A stretch of 64,000 nt of DNA from SZUA-378 sp036652815 (GCA_036652815.1 JAVVVE010000008.1:1-64000), one strand, 5' to 3'; shown: positions 32,227-42,097, counted from the stretch's first letter. The notes: generated from the sequence alone by a model not told the origin. A program made the numbers and translations.

Positions 32227-33957
32227 ATGACTTGTCAAGAAAAGATCCTATCTGATCAGTATGTAGATGTATTAACTGATTTTCAATTAAATGATGCCAT
32301 TCAGGTTCCAAAAGATTTAGATTATTGTTATCAAAACATAGACAGCTCTTTAGGTATCTTTTACATAAAAAGAAAGCAGCTTCCAGAAATCGATACGTCT
32401 ACCTATGGTTATCTGTATATCCCAAAATGTTATGGATTGATGTCTGATTCTCCCGGTACCTCACGGGAGAAATATGACTTCAATCCATTGAGTCTTATCA
32501 ATTCCGGTATCCTTGCTGTGCAAAGACCTCCTCTGAGTCTGACCGGACGAGGTGTTGCGATCGGGTTCATCGATACCGGCATCCGCTATCAGGAAGAAGT
32601 GTTTCGCAATGCCGATGGCAGTTCAAGGATCCTCGGACTCTGGGATCAAACTATACAAAGCGGTACCCCTCCCAAAGGATTACAATATGGTTCTGCTTAT
32701 AGCAGAGAAGAAATCAATATGGCTTTACAGGCAGAGGATCCTTACTCTGTTCTGCCCTCAACCGATACCATAGGACATGGAACTGCGATTGCCAGTGTTG
32801 CCGCAGGCAGTAATCTACAGCAAGGATTTACCTTCACAGGGGCTGCTCCCGATGCGGATATCCTGGTCGTTAAGCTCAAAGAAGCCAAACCACATCTTCG
32901 CAATTATTATAATATCCCCGAAGGTGTTCCTTGTTATGCCGGTTCTGATATTTGGAGTGCACTCTACTATCTGGAATCTTTTGCTCAGACTTTTATACGA
33001 CCCATCGTAATCTGTATCGGCATCGGTACTAATCTCGGTGACCATGCCGGCAACGCTGAAGTATCCCGTTATCTACATGTCCTCTCGGCACGAAGAAATA
33101 GAGCGATCGTGATCTGTGGTGGAAATGAAGGGAATGCCGGTCATCATTATGAAGGCAATATCAATGGAGATTCCTCCAGTCCCTGGGAGGATGTAGAACT
33201 GCGCGTGGCAGAAGGAGAGCAGGGGTTTTTGACCGAATTGTGGGGTGCTACACCGCATCTGTTCACGATTGCCATACGCTCCCCAAGCGGTGAATTGATT
33301 CCGCGCATCTACTACAAAGAAAAACAAAGTAACAACTATTCCTTTGTCTATGAAAAAACTATCCTTACCGTAGGATTTGCACTCATAGAAAATAGCAGCG
33401 GAGATGAACTGATTACCATCCGTTTCATAAATCCAACGCCCGGCATCTGGACTATCCGCGTATTCAGCGAAGGAAATCGCGGTGCTGCCAACTTCCATAT
33501 GTGGCTTCCTATCCGGGGATTTTTGCAGTCTGATACTCATTTTCTCAAACCGAACCCTTATACCACGCTGACAGTGCCCGGATTTACAGAAAATGCCATC
33601 ACAGTTTCCACCTATGATGATAAAAATAATAGCTTTTATCTAAATTCAGGAAGAGGATTCTCCCGAACCAATAGAATCAAACCTGATATTAGTGCTCCCG
33701 GTGTCAACGTATCTACGGTTCTCGGTACCCGCAGTGGTGCCGGAATGGCTGCTGCCATCACAGCGGGCGGTGTAGCACAGTTTCTGCAATGGGCCGTTAC
33801 CGAAGGAAATGATCCTTTGGTAGATTCTATCAATATCAAAAACTATCTCATACGCGGAGCTTCCAGAAGTGAAGATCTGACTTATCCCAACCGTGACTGG
33901 GGCTACGGACGGCTCAATATCGCAGGAGTCTTTGACTGGCTGGCAGGTTTCTCTTAG
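32227..33957 (+). CDS. Csp-like subtilase with catalytic serine replaced by glycine
   Basis: This 576-residue S8 peptidase fold has no signal peptide, as in the Csp germination proteases of Clostridia. Asp116 (GFIDTGI) and His184 (TIGHGTAIAS) are present. The serine motif, normally GTSxA, reads SGAGMAAA, so position 506 is Gly (GGA codon at 33742-33744). An insert of jelly-roll type (about 320-445) lies between the catalytic His and Ser regions, as in CspB/CspC. It is probably a pseudoprotease with a binding or signalling role, as CspC has in C. difficile spores. The start is at MTCQEK, where GGAG lies 6 bases upstream. Confidence 0.85.
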   Translation: MTCQEKILSDQYVDVLTDFQLNDAIQVPKDLDYCYQNIDSSLGIFYIKRKQLPEIDTSTYGYLYIPKCYGLMSDSPGTSREKYDFNPLSLINSGILAVQRPPLSLTGRGVAIGFIDTGIRYQEEVFRNADGSSRILGLWDQTIQSGTPPKGLQYGSAYSREEINMALQAEDPYSVLPSTDTIGHGTAIASVAAGSNLQQGFTFTGAAPDADILVVKLKEAKPHLRNYYNIPEGVPCYAGSDIWSALYYLESFAQTFIRPIVICIGIGTNLGDHAGNAEVSRYLHVLSARRNRAIVICGGNEGNAGHHYEGNINGDSSSPWEDVELRVAEGEQGFLTELWGATPHLFTIAIRSPSGELIPRIYYKEKQSNNYSFVYEKTILTVGFALIENSSGDELITIRFINPTPGIWTIRVFSEGNRGAANFHMWLPIRGFLQSDTHFLKPNPYTTLTVPGFTENAITVSTYDDKNNSFYLNSGRGFSRTNRIKPDISAPGVNVSTVLGTRSGAGMAAAITAGGVAQFLQWAVTEGNDPLVDSINIKNYLIRGASRSEDLTYPNRDWGYGRLNIAGVFDWLAGFS

Positions 33958-33980
33958 GAATCTGCCTAGGAATCTGCCTA
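33955..33980. repeat. tandem TAGGAATCTGCC repeat giving three in-frame TAG stops
   Basis: Two direct 12-base copies plus a partial third follow the subtilase. Each begins with an in-frame TAG. The last CCTAGGC also supplies the stop of the convergent clpX-like gene. Confidence 0.8.
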
Positions 33981-35516
33981 GGCATCAGCCTTAACCTCCT
34001 GCATGGTATCTATCTCAGTTAGCGTCACAGTATTGTTACGGATATCTATGATTGGTCCACCTGTTCCATTAATATAGTCTTTGGTAATGGTTACGCGCCC
34101 TATATTATCATCTTTTGGTATCTCATACATAATATCCAGCATAAATTCTTCGATAATAGAACGTAAAGCCCTTGCTCCCGTATCTTTTTCCATCGCTTTC
34201 TGCGCAATGGCTTCATAAGCACCCTCGTCAAACTCGAGCTTCACTTCATCCAGTTCCAATAATTTTTGATATTGTTTTAGGATCGCATTCTTAGGTTCTT
34301 TTAATATCTCTATCAGCATATCCTTGGTGAGGCCTTCCAACGTATAGACAATCGGTAAACGACCCAGGAACTCCGGAATCATACCAAATTTTTTGAGATC
34401 ATCCACCGTTACCTTAGACAGGATATTCTTCTCTTTGTCATATTTATCCTTTAAGTCGGCATTATAACCAATCGCACACTGCTTATTCAACCGCTGCTTA
34501 ATAATATCCTCTAAGTCCGGAAATGCACCTCCACAGATAAAGAGTATATTCTTAGTGTCTACTGTGGTAAGTGGAACCATCGCATTCTTGCTGTTGGCCC
34601 CTACCGGCACTTCTACCTCTGCTCCTTCTAATAAGCGAAGCAATCCCTGCTGTACTGATTCTCCACTGACATCCCTGGAGCTTGTATTTTTCTTTTTGGC
34701 TATTTTATCAATTTCATCAATAAATACGATGCCCTGCTCTGCTTTCTCCACATCATTGCCTGCATCTGCTAACAGTTTAGAGATGACACTCTCAATATCA
34801 TCTCCTATATAACCCGCCTCAGTCAGAGAAGTAGCATCTGTAATCGCAAGCGGTACATGCAAGAGTCTGGCCAGAGTCTTAACCAGATACGTTTTACCAC
34901 ACCCCGTTGGCCCAATCATCAGCATATTGGATTTCTCTATCTCTATCTCATCCATCGTGTCCGTTGCTACTCTTTTATAATGATTATAGACCGCCACTGA
35001 AATTACTTTTTTTGCATGTTCCTGTCCTATAACATATTCATCCAATTGAGCTTTAATCTTATGCGGAGCCGGAATATTCTTAATATCCAGAGTCCCTTCC
35101 ATATCCCCCTGCTTCTTTGAGGAGTCTTTTTCTTCCTTTGGTTTTTTTCGTTTAATCTTCTGCTTATTGGGGATGCCGCCATCGCCTTGCAGATCTGCAA
35201 GATTAACAAAACTGATATTATTCTTGAGATCTTCCATATTGGTATGATTCAATAGTCCCTGATAATCAAATTGGCTGACTGTATCCATCGTCTTATGCAT
35301 ACAATCACTGCATATACAGATATGATTGGGGAGTTGAAACATCTTGCCGGCTTTACTCTCCGGTCTCCTGCATATAAAACAGACTTCTTCATATTCATTA
35401 TCGTCTGACTTTTTATCGTCTTTTGTTTCTTCCTCTTTTATTTCTTTGTCTTTTGTTTCTTCTATCTGTGTAGATTCTGAATCCTTATCATATTCGCTCA
35501 CGCTATTGTCTCCCAT
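33978..35516 (-). CDS. divergent ClpX-type AAA+ unfoldase with acidic N-terminus
   Basis: The 512-residue protein is longer than typical ClpX (about 420). An acidic 45-residue extension precedes a zinc-binding module (Cys46/Cys49 and Cys69/Cys72), then a Lys-rich linker (115-140) and the AAA+ core: GPTGCGKT (202-209), pore loop GYIG (235-238), VFIDEIDK (264-271) and GARALRSIIEE near the C-terminus. The IGF loop that docks ClpP reads IGY, so ClpP binding may be altered. It is probably a second ClpX beside a canonical one elsewhere. It is convergent with the subtilase. Confidence 0.87.
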   Translation of the reverse strand: MGDNSVSEYDKDSESTQIEETKDKEIKEEETKDDKKSDDNEYEEVCFICRRPESKAGKMFQLPNHICICSDCMHKTMDTVSQFDYQGLLNHTNMEDLKNNISFVNLADLQGDGGIPNKQKIKRKKPKEEKDSSKKQGDMEGTLDIKNIPAPHKIKAQLDEYVIGQEHAKKVISVAVYNHYKRVATDTMDEIEIEKSNMLMIGPTGCGKTYLVKTLARLLHVPLAITDATSLTEAGYIGDDIESVISKLLADAGNDVEKAEQGIVFIDEIDKIAKKKNTSSRDVSGESVQQGLLRLLEGAEVEVPVGANSKNAMVPLTTVDTKNILFICGGAFPDLEDIIKQRLNKQCAIGYNADLKDKYDKEKNILSKVTVDDLKKFGMIPEFLGRLPIVYTLEGLTKDMLIEILKEPKNAILKQYQKLLELDEVKLEFDEGAYEAIAQKAMEKDTGARALRSIIEEFMLDIMYEIPKDDNIGRVTITKDYINGTGGPIIDIRNNTVTLTEIDTMQEVKADA

Positions 35517-35613
35517 CTATCTGCCTTCACAGGCGCACTTGTATATAGACATTATAGGGTATCTCGTATTATCAGACAAGTAAAGAATTTCTAAATACCC
35601 TAAAACCTCTATA

Positions 35614-35653
35614 AACAAAGCTCAGTCATAATCGATTATGACTGAGCTTTGTT
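35614..35653. terminator. 40-bp perfect palindrome, bidirectional terminator
   Basis: AACAAAGCTCAGTCATAATC is followed directly by its exact reverse complement, so the whole 40 bases form a perfect palindrome centred on CGAT. It lies 11 bases past the HtrA stop, with AAAC/GTTT ends. It probably terminates htrA transcription on the minus strand. Confidence 0.75.
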
Positions 35654-35664
35654 CTGCTGGTATT

Positions 35665-37143
35665 CTATTTTGGTTGATCTATATCATCCGGTCTTTCACT
35701 CAAAGTAATCTTAATGGTCTTCTCCTGCCATCCATTTGGACTGCCCTGTTTAATCGTCAATTCTACTTCTGTACCCGCTGCATAATATTGCAACATATTC
35801 TTAAGCGTTACCATATCATCTACAGAAGAGCCATCAAATTTAGTAATAATGTCTCCTGCTACCAGACCCGCCTTTTCTGCTCCGGTTCCTTTTGTTACTT
35901 CTGTAACGAGTACACCCTGTGGCATGCCATAAGCGGCTGCCACATCTGCAGGTATCGGTTTCCCCACGATACCCAGATACCCGCTTTTATTCTCATCTAC
36001 CTTCACTCTGGTAGTTTTCGTCATAAGGTCTTCTATAATCGGCTGTGCGGATGAGATAGGTATCGCATAGCCCATACCCTCAACGATGCTGCCGCCTATT
36101 TTGTTGGAGTTGATCCCTATTACTTCCCCTTTCATATTCAAGAGGGCGCCACCCGAATTACCCGGATTAATCGCTGCATCTGTTTGGATCAAAGAGCCAT
36201 CGCTTTCAGAACCAATCCCCGTATTCTCAGGGCTTTCAGACATGATATCCGAGATAGAACGATTTACCGCACTGATAACACCGGTAGTAACCGATTGTCC
36301 ATATCCCAGAGAATTACCGATGGCGATGGCCGGTTCTCCTACTTTAAGATTATCAGAATCTCCTAGCGTCGCAATCGCAATACTATTACGCGTCTTTGCG
36401 GATAGGGTATCAAACTGTACTGCTATAACAGCCAGATCCATGCCATTATTAGTTCCTTTAATCTGCGCTGTCGTCTCGGAACCATCGATAAACTGTACCT
36501 GTAATTCATTTGATTTCTCTACCACATGGTAATTGGTCGCAATGAGAAGTTCTTCTTCATTCTGTCCAATAATAATCCCGGAGCCGCCTGCCGTTTGTTC
36601 GCTTTGCACGGTCTGACCAAAGAAATCCTGCGTATCTGTAAAGAGATTGGTAATGGATACAACTGATGGCATCACATTATCTACAACTGCTGTTACATCT
36701 GTCACCACCGGTGTCGCTGCACCATCCGGTCTGTCTGTCTGTGGTATCTTAGCGATGTTCTGATCGAAACTGCCCTTTGCTGTATCTCCTGTGGTACCTT
36801 CCGGTGCAGCCTCTTCCATATTCGTGGATGCAGTAATACTGTTTTTAGATTCTATAAAATTATTAACTGCTCTGACTGCATAGAACGAGACCCCTGTAAA
36901 GAATCCAAATAGGATGCCCAGTGCAATACAGGCTGCCACCTTCTTCATGATCGGATGGGCTTTCTTCGGCTTGTTATCCCGATTCGGTGGAATCGCAGAT
37001 GAATACTGGGGCTGTGATAGCTTAGGTGCCTGCCCATAATCATTGGGGTAGATATTGGTATATAAATCCCTGTAACCATTATTATTTTGGTTGTTATTTT
37101 GGTTGTTATTTGTGCTGTTTGGATACTCATTATCATTCATCAT
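35665..37143 (-). CDS. HtrA/DegP-family serine protease
   Basis: The 492-residue protein has an Asn/Gln/Pro-rich cytoplasmic N-terminus (1-60), one membrane segment (about 67-90), an extracytoplasmic trypsin-like domain and a C-terminal PDZ domain (about 385-475). The triad is visible: His in LIATNYHVVE, Asp in NNGMDLAVIAV and Ser in NPGNSGGALL. It should degrade misfolded exported proteins. The start is the ATG at 37143 (9 bases after AGGAG) and not the upstream TTG. Confidence 0.92.
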   Translation of the reverse strand: MMNDNEYPNSTNNNQNNNQNNNGYRDLYTNIYPNDYGQAPKLSQPQYSSAIPPNRDNKPKKAHPIMKKVAACIALGILFGFFTGVSFYAVRAVNNFIESKNSITASTNMEEAAPEGTTGDTAKGSFDQNIAKIPQTDRPDGAATPVVTDVTAVVDNVMPSVVSITNLFTDTQDFFGQTVQSEQTAGGSGIIIGQNEEELLIATNYHVVEKSNELQVQFIDGSETTAQIKGTNNGMDLAVIAVQFDTLSAKTRNSIAIATLGDSDNLKVGEPAIAIGNSLGYGQSVTTGVISAVNRSISDIMSESPENTGIGSESDGSLIQTDAAINPGNSGGALLNMKGEVIGINSNKIGGSIVEGMGYAIPISSAQPIIEDLMTKTTRVKVDENKSGYLGIVGKPIPADVAAAYGMPQGVLVTEVTKGTGAEKAGLVAGDIITKFDGSSVDDMVTLKNMLQYYAAGTEVELTIKQGSPNGWQEKTIKITLSERPDDIDQPK

Positions 37144-37290
37144 AATATTCAACTCCTTTAACTTGTTTCAATGACTACTTTATTGATGTTATGTGCACAG
37201 TATAGTAACTAATTGTGTTTATTGTGTGATAGATTTATTTATTTTTTGTGTAGAAAATAAAAAGATATTCAATATTTTGAAATCTCTATC

Positions 37291-38220
37291 TCATCTATGC
37301 CAATAACCACGATTCATCGTACAGTGCAGAATGATCTGACGTGGCAATCTCTTATAGTGGATGCCCAGCTGATAACCGAGGAGTTTAAACGCACTTCTCA
37401 CATACAGCGATGGTATCAAGCGTCCCTTGCCATGCTCTCTTAGATAAGCTGTCGCCCGTCGAACCATCTTGATTCCCTCAGATTCCGATGGTACTTCCAG
37501 AAAGATATCCGGAAAATTAGCCTGCGATACTCCAATATCAAAATTGCGGTGGAACTGCTGAAGATTGGTATAATTATGAGAATGAATCACTTCTGCCTTG
37601 GCTGCATAGGCGATTTTCTTGCCGGCTTTCACAACGCCTGCCGCAAATATCATGTCTTCATTAAAAATAGCATGTTTTACAAATCCGCCCAGTGCATCAA
37701 ACTCATCTCTTCGATAAATCGCACATACGTTAGAGCAAAAATAGGTCTTAATACCCAATTGTTCCAGATCTTTTTTTGATTTAACAGAAGATTCCTCCGG
37801 ATAATTATATTGTCTTGTAAATCGCTCCAGAATATCACAATCCTCTGCTGCGAGCTGCCTGCCATATGCTACTGCGACATCCTCTTGTTCCAGTGCTTGT
37901 ACCAGTTCGGACACTAACCTCTCGTTCTTAGGCACTGCGTCCTGCGTCATGCAGATAAAATAATCTGCTGTAGAATGTCTGATTCCGCGGTTACGTGTCT
38001 TTCCATGATCAAATTCACGTTTTGAGTAATGATATACTGCTATATTATGATATTGCGCCGTAAAATTAGTTCCGTAAATAAGTTGATGATAATAAGCCTC
38101 TTCGGTATTCATTATAATAATGCGATTAATCGGATAGCTTTGTTTTTGTAGCATCTCAATTAATTGAAAGAAACGTTTATCCGGCTGATACGTTGGAATA
38201 ATAACATCCACTGTTTTCAT
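37291..38220 (-). CDS. family 2 glycosyltransferase, rhamnosyltransferase-like
   Basis: The 309-residue GT-A fold protein has VDVIIPTYQPDKRFFQLIEML at the start, a DxD-like MTQDAVP and the acceptor-side FNEDMIFAAGV. The FDHGKTRNRGI segment is typical of rhamnosyltransferases of streptococcal and clostridial wall glycans. It is the last gene of the polysaccharide locus and is separated from the LCP gene by a terminator, so it may be expressed separately. Confidence 0.85.
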   Translation of the reverse strand: MKTVDVIIPTYQPDKRFFQLIEMLQKQSYPINRIIIMNTEEAYYHQLIYGTNFTAQYHNIAVYHYSKREFDHGKTRNRGIRHSTADYFICMTQDAVPKNERLVSELVQALEQEDVAVAYGRQLAAEDCDILERFTRQYNYPEESSVKSKKDLEQLGIKTYFCSNVCAIYRRDEFDALGGFVKHAIFNEDMIFAAGVVKAGKKIAYAAKAEVIHSHNYTNLQQFHRNFDIGVSQANFPDIFLEVPSESEGIKMVRRATAYLREHGKGRLIPSLYVRSAFKLLGYQLGIHYKRLPRQIILHCTMNRGYWHR

Positions 38221-38243
38221 GTAATCACTTCTACCCCTCTAAT

Positions 38244-38274
38244 AAAAAAGGGCCTTATCAATTCCGGCCCCTTT
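38244..38274 (-). terminator. terminator after the LCP gene
   Basis: GGCC-rich arms (AAAGGGCC and GGCCCCTTT) form a hairpin followed on the minus strand by TTTTTTATT. It would end the long polysaccharide transcript. Confidence 0.7.
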
Positions 38275-38340
38275 CTATCTTTTTCTAACTATGATAACTA
38301 TTTTTATTTGCTTTATTTTATTTGCTTTATTCTAGTTGAA

Positions 38341-39603
38341 TTATTCTACTACTACCGGTACTTCTTCCGGTGCGGGTTCTGCCGGTGCCGGTTCTGCCGG
38401 TGTTTCAACTGCCTTTGCTCCGCCATCTTCTACACTACCGGCTTCTAACAAACCGAGGTTCTCTTCTTTGTCTGCTTTTTTGCTTGGCTTCTTGCTGGCA
38501 CCTGCTGTATCGCTCGCTACCTGTGCACTGTATTCTTTCACTGCATCCGATACCGTATAAGCTTCTTCTGTAAATAAGAATTCATGGAGTAATACTACAT
38601 TTTGTTCCAATGTCTGTGGAATAACGCAGCTTCCCTTACCGGATACATTGCCGGTACCTCTATTACTGGTAAATGGAAATCCTGTATTCTCTCCCACATT
38701 ATATTGTGCGATGTTTCCTAATAGAGATAGGATCTCATCTAAGTCCAAAGATGTGGACACTTGTGGAAATACCTTATTTGCAATACTATCCAGTGTTGAT
38801 GCTTTGGCTTTCTTAGCTTTCTCTGCTACTGCCATCAGCACTTCTCTTTGACGCTCTGCACGTTTAAAATCATCACCCTTGGTATAACGAATCCTACAAT
38901 ATGCTGTCGCCTGCATACCATCCAGTAACTGTAATCCGGTTGATTTTACCGGTTTATAATCATAATTAAGATCCTCTGCAATACAACTCTGATAATTATT
39001 CAGATGGCTAATCTCTGCTTCGTCTACGTCTATCTCGACTCCGCCCAATTCATTAATCGTATCTACCAGTCCCTTAAATCCTACCGTAACATAATCTGTG
39101 ATATTCAAATCAAGATTCATATTTAACATGGTAATCGCCTGCTTCGGACCGCCTTTTGCATAAGCTGCGTTACATTTATTGTAAGAGTCATTGCCTAGAT
39201 TCAGGTACGTATCACGATATACCGATACTAATTTGACATCATGCGTCTTCTCATTAATAGAAGCAATCATAACTGTATCCGTACGAGTGCCCTTACCCAA
39301 TGCCCCATTTCTTGCATCTACACCGAATAATGCGATATTGCGATATCCTTCCATCGCCTTACTTTCCTCGACTTTTGCATTAATACCGACTTCTTCTTCA
39401 TCAATGGTCACTTTGTCAATTTTACCTGTTTTCAGCACACCATATAATACCACTAACATAATCAGCAGTATAAATATCTCTACTACAAATAATATAATTC
39501 TTTTTCTTTTCTTTTTAGCCTTTGTTTTTGCATTCATCTGCTGTTTTTCTGGTTTCATTCTCTCATTATCCTCCCTTGAGGAACCTTTTTTACTCGTTGC
39601 CAT
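38341..39603 (-). CDS. LCP-family (LytR-CpsA-Psr) cell wall glycopolymer ligase
   Basis: The 420-residue protein has a basic cytoplasmic N-terminus, one membrane segment (about 36-56) and the LCP catalytic domain (about 90-320), with the phosphate-binding residues in RTDTVMIASI, VSVYRDTYLN and CRIRYTKGDDFKRAERQREVL. A low-complexity Ala-Pro-Glu tail ends the protein. LCP enzymes move lipid-linked glycopolymers to peptidoglycan, so this is the likely final step of the locus. The start is at MATSKKG, about 11 bases after AAGGAG. Confidence 0.9.
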   Translation of the reverse strand: MATSKKGSSREDNERMKPEKQQMNAKTKAKKKRKRIILFVVEIFILLIMLVVLYGVLKTGKIDKVTIDEEEVGINAKVEESKAMEGYRNIALFGVDARNGALGKGTRTDTVMIASINEKTHDVKLVSVYRDTYLNLGNDSYNKCNAAYAKGGPKQAITMLNMNLDLNITDYVTVGFKGLVDTINELGGVEIDVDEAEISHLNNYQSCIAEDLNYDYKPVKSTGLQLLDGMQATAYCRIRYTKGDDFKRAERQREVLMAVAEKAKKAKASTLDSIANKVFPQVSTSLDLDEILSLLGNIAQYNVGENTGFPFTSNRGTGNVSGKGSCVIPQTLEQNVVLLHEFLFTEEAYTVSDAVKEYSAQVASDTAGASKKPSKKADKEENLGLLEAGSVEDGGAKAVETPAEPAPAEPAPEEVPVVVE

Positions 39604-39619
39604 ATCTATATCTTCTCCT

Positions 39620-41038
39620 TTAGTAAGCATTTTTATTAATAAATCCTTTAAAAATGGTTAAAAACAATATTTTAATATCAAGCTCCATCGTCCAATTCTC
39701 GATATAATATAAATCATACTCGATACGCTTCCGAATCGAAGTATCGCCTCTGTAGCCATTTACCTGTGCCCACCCTGTGAGTCCGGGTCTAACCTGATGC
39801 TTAATCATATAACGTGGAATCTCTTCTCTAAATTTTTCAACAAACATGGGCCGTTCCGGTCTCGGGCCAACCAGACTCATATCTCCACGTAAGATATTAA
39901 ACAGTTGCGGTAATTCATCTATGCTTGTCTTTCGCATAAATTTCCCAACCTTTGTAACACGTGGGTCATCTCTGACTGTCCATGCTTTCTGCTCCGTGGT
40001 CTGTGGTTGTTCTTCCATACTGCGAAACTTATACATCCAAAAGTTCTGATTATGCAATCCAACCCGCTCCTGCTTATAGATAATCGAACCCGGACTCGTT
40101 ATCTTCACAGCAATCGCTGCCAACAGCATAATCGGAGAAGATAGAACAATCCCAACAATAGAACCTACTATATCAATAATTCGTTTGAAAATCAAGTTCA
40201 ATGTATTCGTAAGTGGTACATGCCTTATATTAATAACCGGTAATCCTAAGAGATCTTCCATATATGGATTACTCGGAATCACACTATTATAATCCGGTAT
40301 GAACTTTGTATGCACTCCGGATTTCTCACATAAACCAACAATCTCCTCCAATCTTCCATAATCTTCCAACGCAAGTGTAATGGCAATCTCATCTAATGCA
40401 CTGTCCGGTAAAATAATGGGCAGATTGTCAATCTTACCAAGAACCTTAACTCCCTTATACATAGTACCTCGAGGAACCTTATCATCCAAAATACCTCTGA
40501 TCACATACCCCCATTGTGGATTATTGTGAATGCGTGTCATATATTCTTCTGCCGCTCTGGAATAACCAACCAGCAGGATATATTTCACATTATAACCCTG
40601 CTTACGCATGAAACGAAGACATATATGGATTACATTCCGTACAATCGTCGCCAAGGCTATATTACATAGGTAGAAGATGAAGATCATCCAACGGGAAAAA
40701 TTGGGTTGTTGAATAATGTACAAAATACCAATAAATAATACAAATCCAACTGTATTGGCCTTTAAAATATTATAAAATTCTATTTTACGGCCCGCTGCAC
40801 GCTTTGGTGTGTAGAGATGAAAAATATAATAGAGAAGTACATAACCCGGCACAATTACATAAATCGCCAAGAAATAAACTTCTCGTGGGAGAACGCCCGT
40901 TCCCGCTTCCATAGGGAAAAGACCTGTCTCGAACTTGATATACCAAGCCAATATATAAGCTACCGCTGCTACAGCTCCGTCTATAAGCAAATGTAATCTA
41001 TTAAAATATTTTTGGTTATCTTTTATCAAAGCAATCAC
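39620..41038 (-). CDS. polyprenyl-phosphate sugar-1-phosphate transferase (WbaP/CpsE type)
   Basis: The 472-residue protein has four N-terminal membrane segments, a CoA-binding-like central domain (VKYILLVGYSRAAEEYM) and a C-terminal bacterial sugar transferase domain: QERVGLHNQNFWMYKFRSM, KTSIDELPQLFNILRGDMSLVGPRP, RPGLTGWAQVNG. It starts glycan synthesis by putting a sugar phosphate, often glucose or galactose, on undecaprenyl phosphate. Its presence beside an ABC exporter indicates the lipid-linked first step of this locus. Confidence 0.93.
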   Translation of the reverse strand: MIALIKDNQKYFNRLHLLIDGAVAAVAYILAWYIKFETGLFPMEAGTGVLPREVYFLAIYVIVPGYVLLYYIFHLYTPKRAAGRKIEFYNILKANTVGFVLFIGILYIIQQPNFSRWMIFIFYLCNIALATIVRNVIHICLRFMRKQGYNVKYILLVGYSRAAEEYMTRIHNNPQWGYVIRGILDDKVPRGTMYKGVKVLGKIDNLPIILPDSALDEIAITLALEDYGRLEEIVGLCEKSGVHTKFIPDYNSVIPSNPYMEDLLGLPVINIRHVPLTNTLNLIFKRIIDIVGSIVGIVLSSPIMLLAAIAVKITSPGSIIYKQERVGLHNQNFWMYKFRSMEEQPQTTEQKAWTVRDDPRVTKVGKFMRKTSIDELPQLFNILRGDMSLVGPRPERPMFVEKFREEIPRYMIKHQVRPGLTGWAQVNGYRGDTSIRKRIEYDLYYIENWTMELDIKILFLTIFKGFINKNAY

Positions 41039-41119
41039 CTATTCTTTGCATACACACAATGATATACTACAATATTATGTCAAAAAGTACAACTTAAAAT
41101 TTTCTTAACTTGAAGACAG

Positions 41120-42097
41120 TTAGCTGTACAGTCTTTTGACCATGTTAATCCATAACTCCCACTGAATCTTCGCATAATGACATAAATGAGTCATATGAAA
41201 TGGTACTTTATGCCTTTTTGCTTCTTCCGTCATGCAAAAAGAAAGTCCCTTTTGCAGTCCCTGCAGGTAAATAGAGCCGAGTCCTTTGTGAAAAAAAAAT
41301 GCTGTTTTGATTCCATATCCCAGCAAAAGAAAGGGCAGGTTCAATATAATCTGTAGCATCGGCATATTCTTATAGATTACATAAATACTATTTTTTGAAG
41401 AAAGTTTCGTTTTGAATTCATTATAAGCAGAACCGCTAAAGCCACTGCCGGCATGCAATACTTTTGCATTTGGCTCAAATCTATTCTGATAACCATAGAT
41501 TCTCGCACGGTATCCCATATCCATATCTTCTAAATATGCAAAATGATGTTCATCAAATAAGCCTATCTCATGGAATACTTTTCTTCTATAGATAGCAGCA
41601 CCTCCACAAGCGGCAAAGATACGCTCACGCTTGACATACGTGGAAGCTGCTTTTCCTTTCCCCCTTGCATATGCCCAACCAAGTGCACAATAAGAATCTC
41701 CTGCACCATCCAGGATATCAGGTTGTTTCATCAACAGCATCTTGGCAGCGACTGAGAAAACCCGGTCAGTCGTATCTGCATCAAGTGCCTGTTCCAACGC
41801 TTCTACAAATTGTGGATACACACGGGTATCATTATTCAACAAGATGACATAGGGGGTTGTCGCTGCCAATATCCCCTCATTCACTGCTTTGCAAAAGCCA
41901 CAATTATGTGGAAAAGCCAGGATAGTCACTTGCGGATACTGCTTTTGTACATATTCTCTACTGCCATCTGTAGAACCATTATCTACCACAATGACACAAA
42001 AATCTGAACTCGATTGCTGATACAGTGCATATAAACAGTCTTCTATATATAACATCCCGTTATAATTTGGAATAACAACCGTTGTTTTATTTGGCAT
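41120..42097 (-). CDS. family 2 glycosyltransferase
   Basis: The 325-residue protein has the GT2 core VVIPNYNGMLYIEDCLYALYQ, VDNGSTDGSREYV, the metal-binding LLNNDTRVYP and the acceptor region AYLEDMDMGYRARIYG. Rhamnosyl- and galactofuranosyl-transferases share this form. A C-terminal hydrophobic segment (about 258-275) may attach it to the membrane. It lies 25 bases after the next gene upstream in the operon. Confidence 0.87.
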   Translation of the reverse strand: MPNKTTVVIPNYNGMLYIEDCLYALYQQSSSDFCVIVVDNGSTDGSREYVQKQYPQVTILAFPHNCGFCKAVNEGILAATTPYVILLNNDTRVYPQFVEALEQALDADTTDRVFSVAAKMLLMKQPDILDGAGDSYCALGWAYARGKGKAASTYVKRERIFAACGGAAIYRRKVFHEIGLFDEHHFAYLEDMDMGYRARIYGYQNRFEPNAKVLHAGSGFSGSAYNEFKTKLSSKNSIYVIYKNMPMLQIILNLPFLLLGYGIKTAFFFHKGLGSIYLQGLQKGLSFCMTEEAKRHKVPFHMTHLCHYAKIQWELWINMVKRLYS

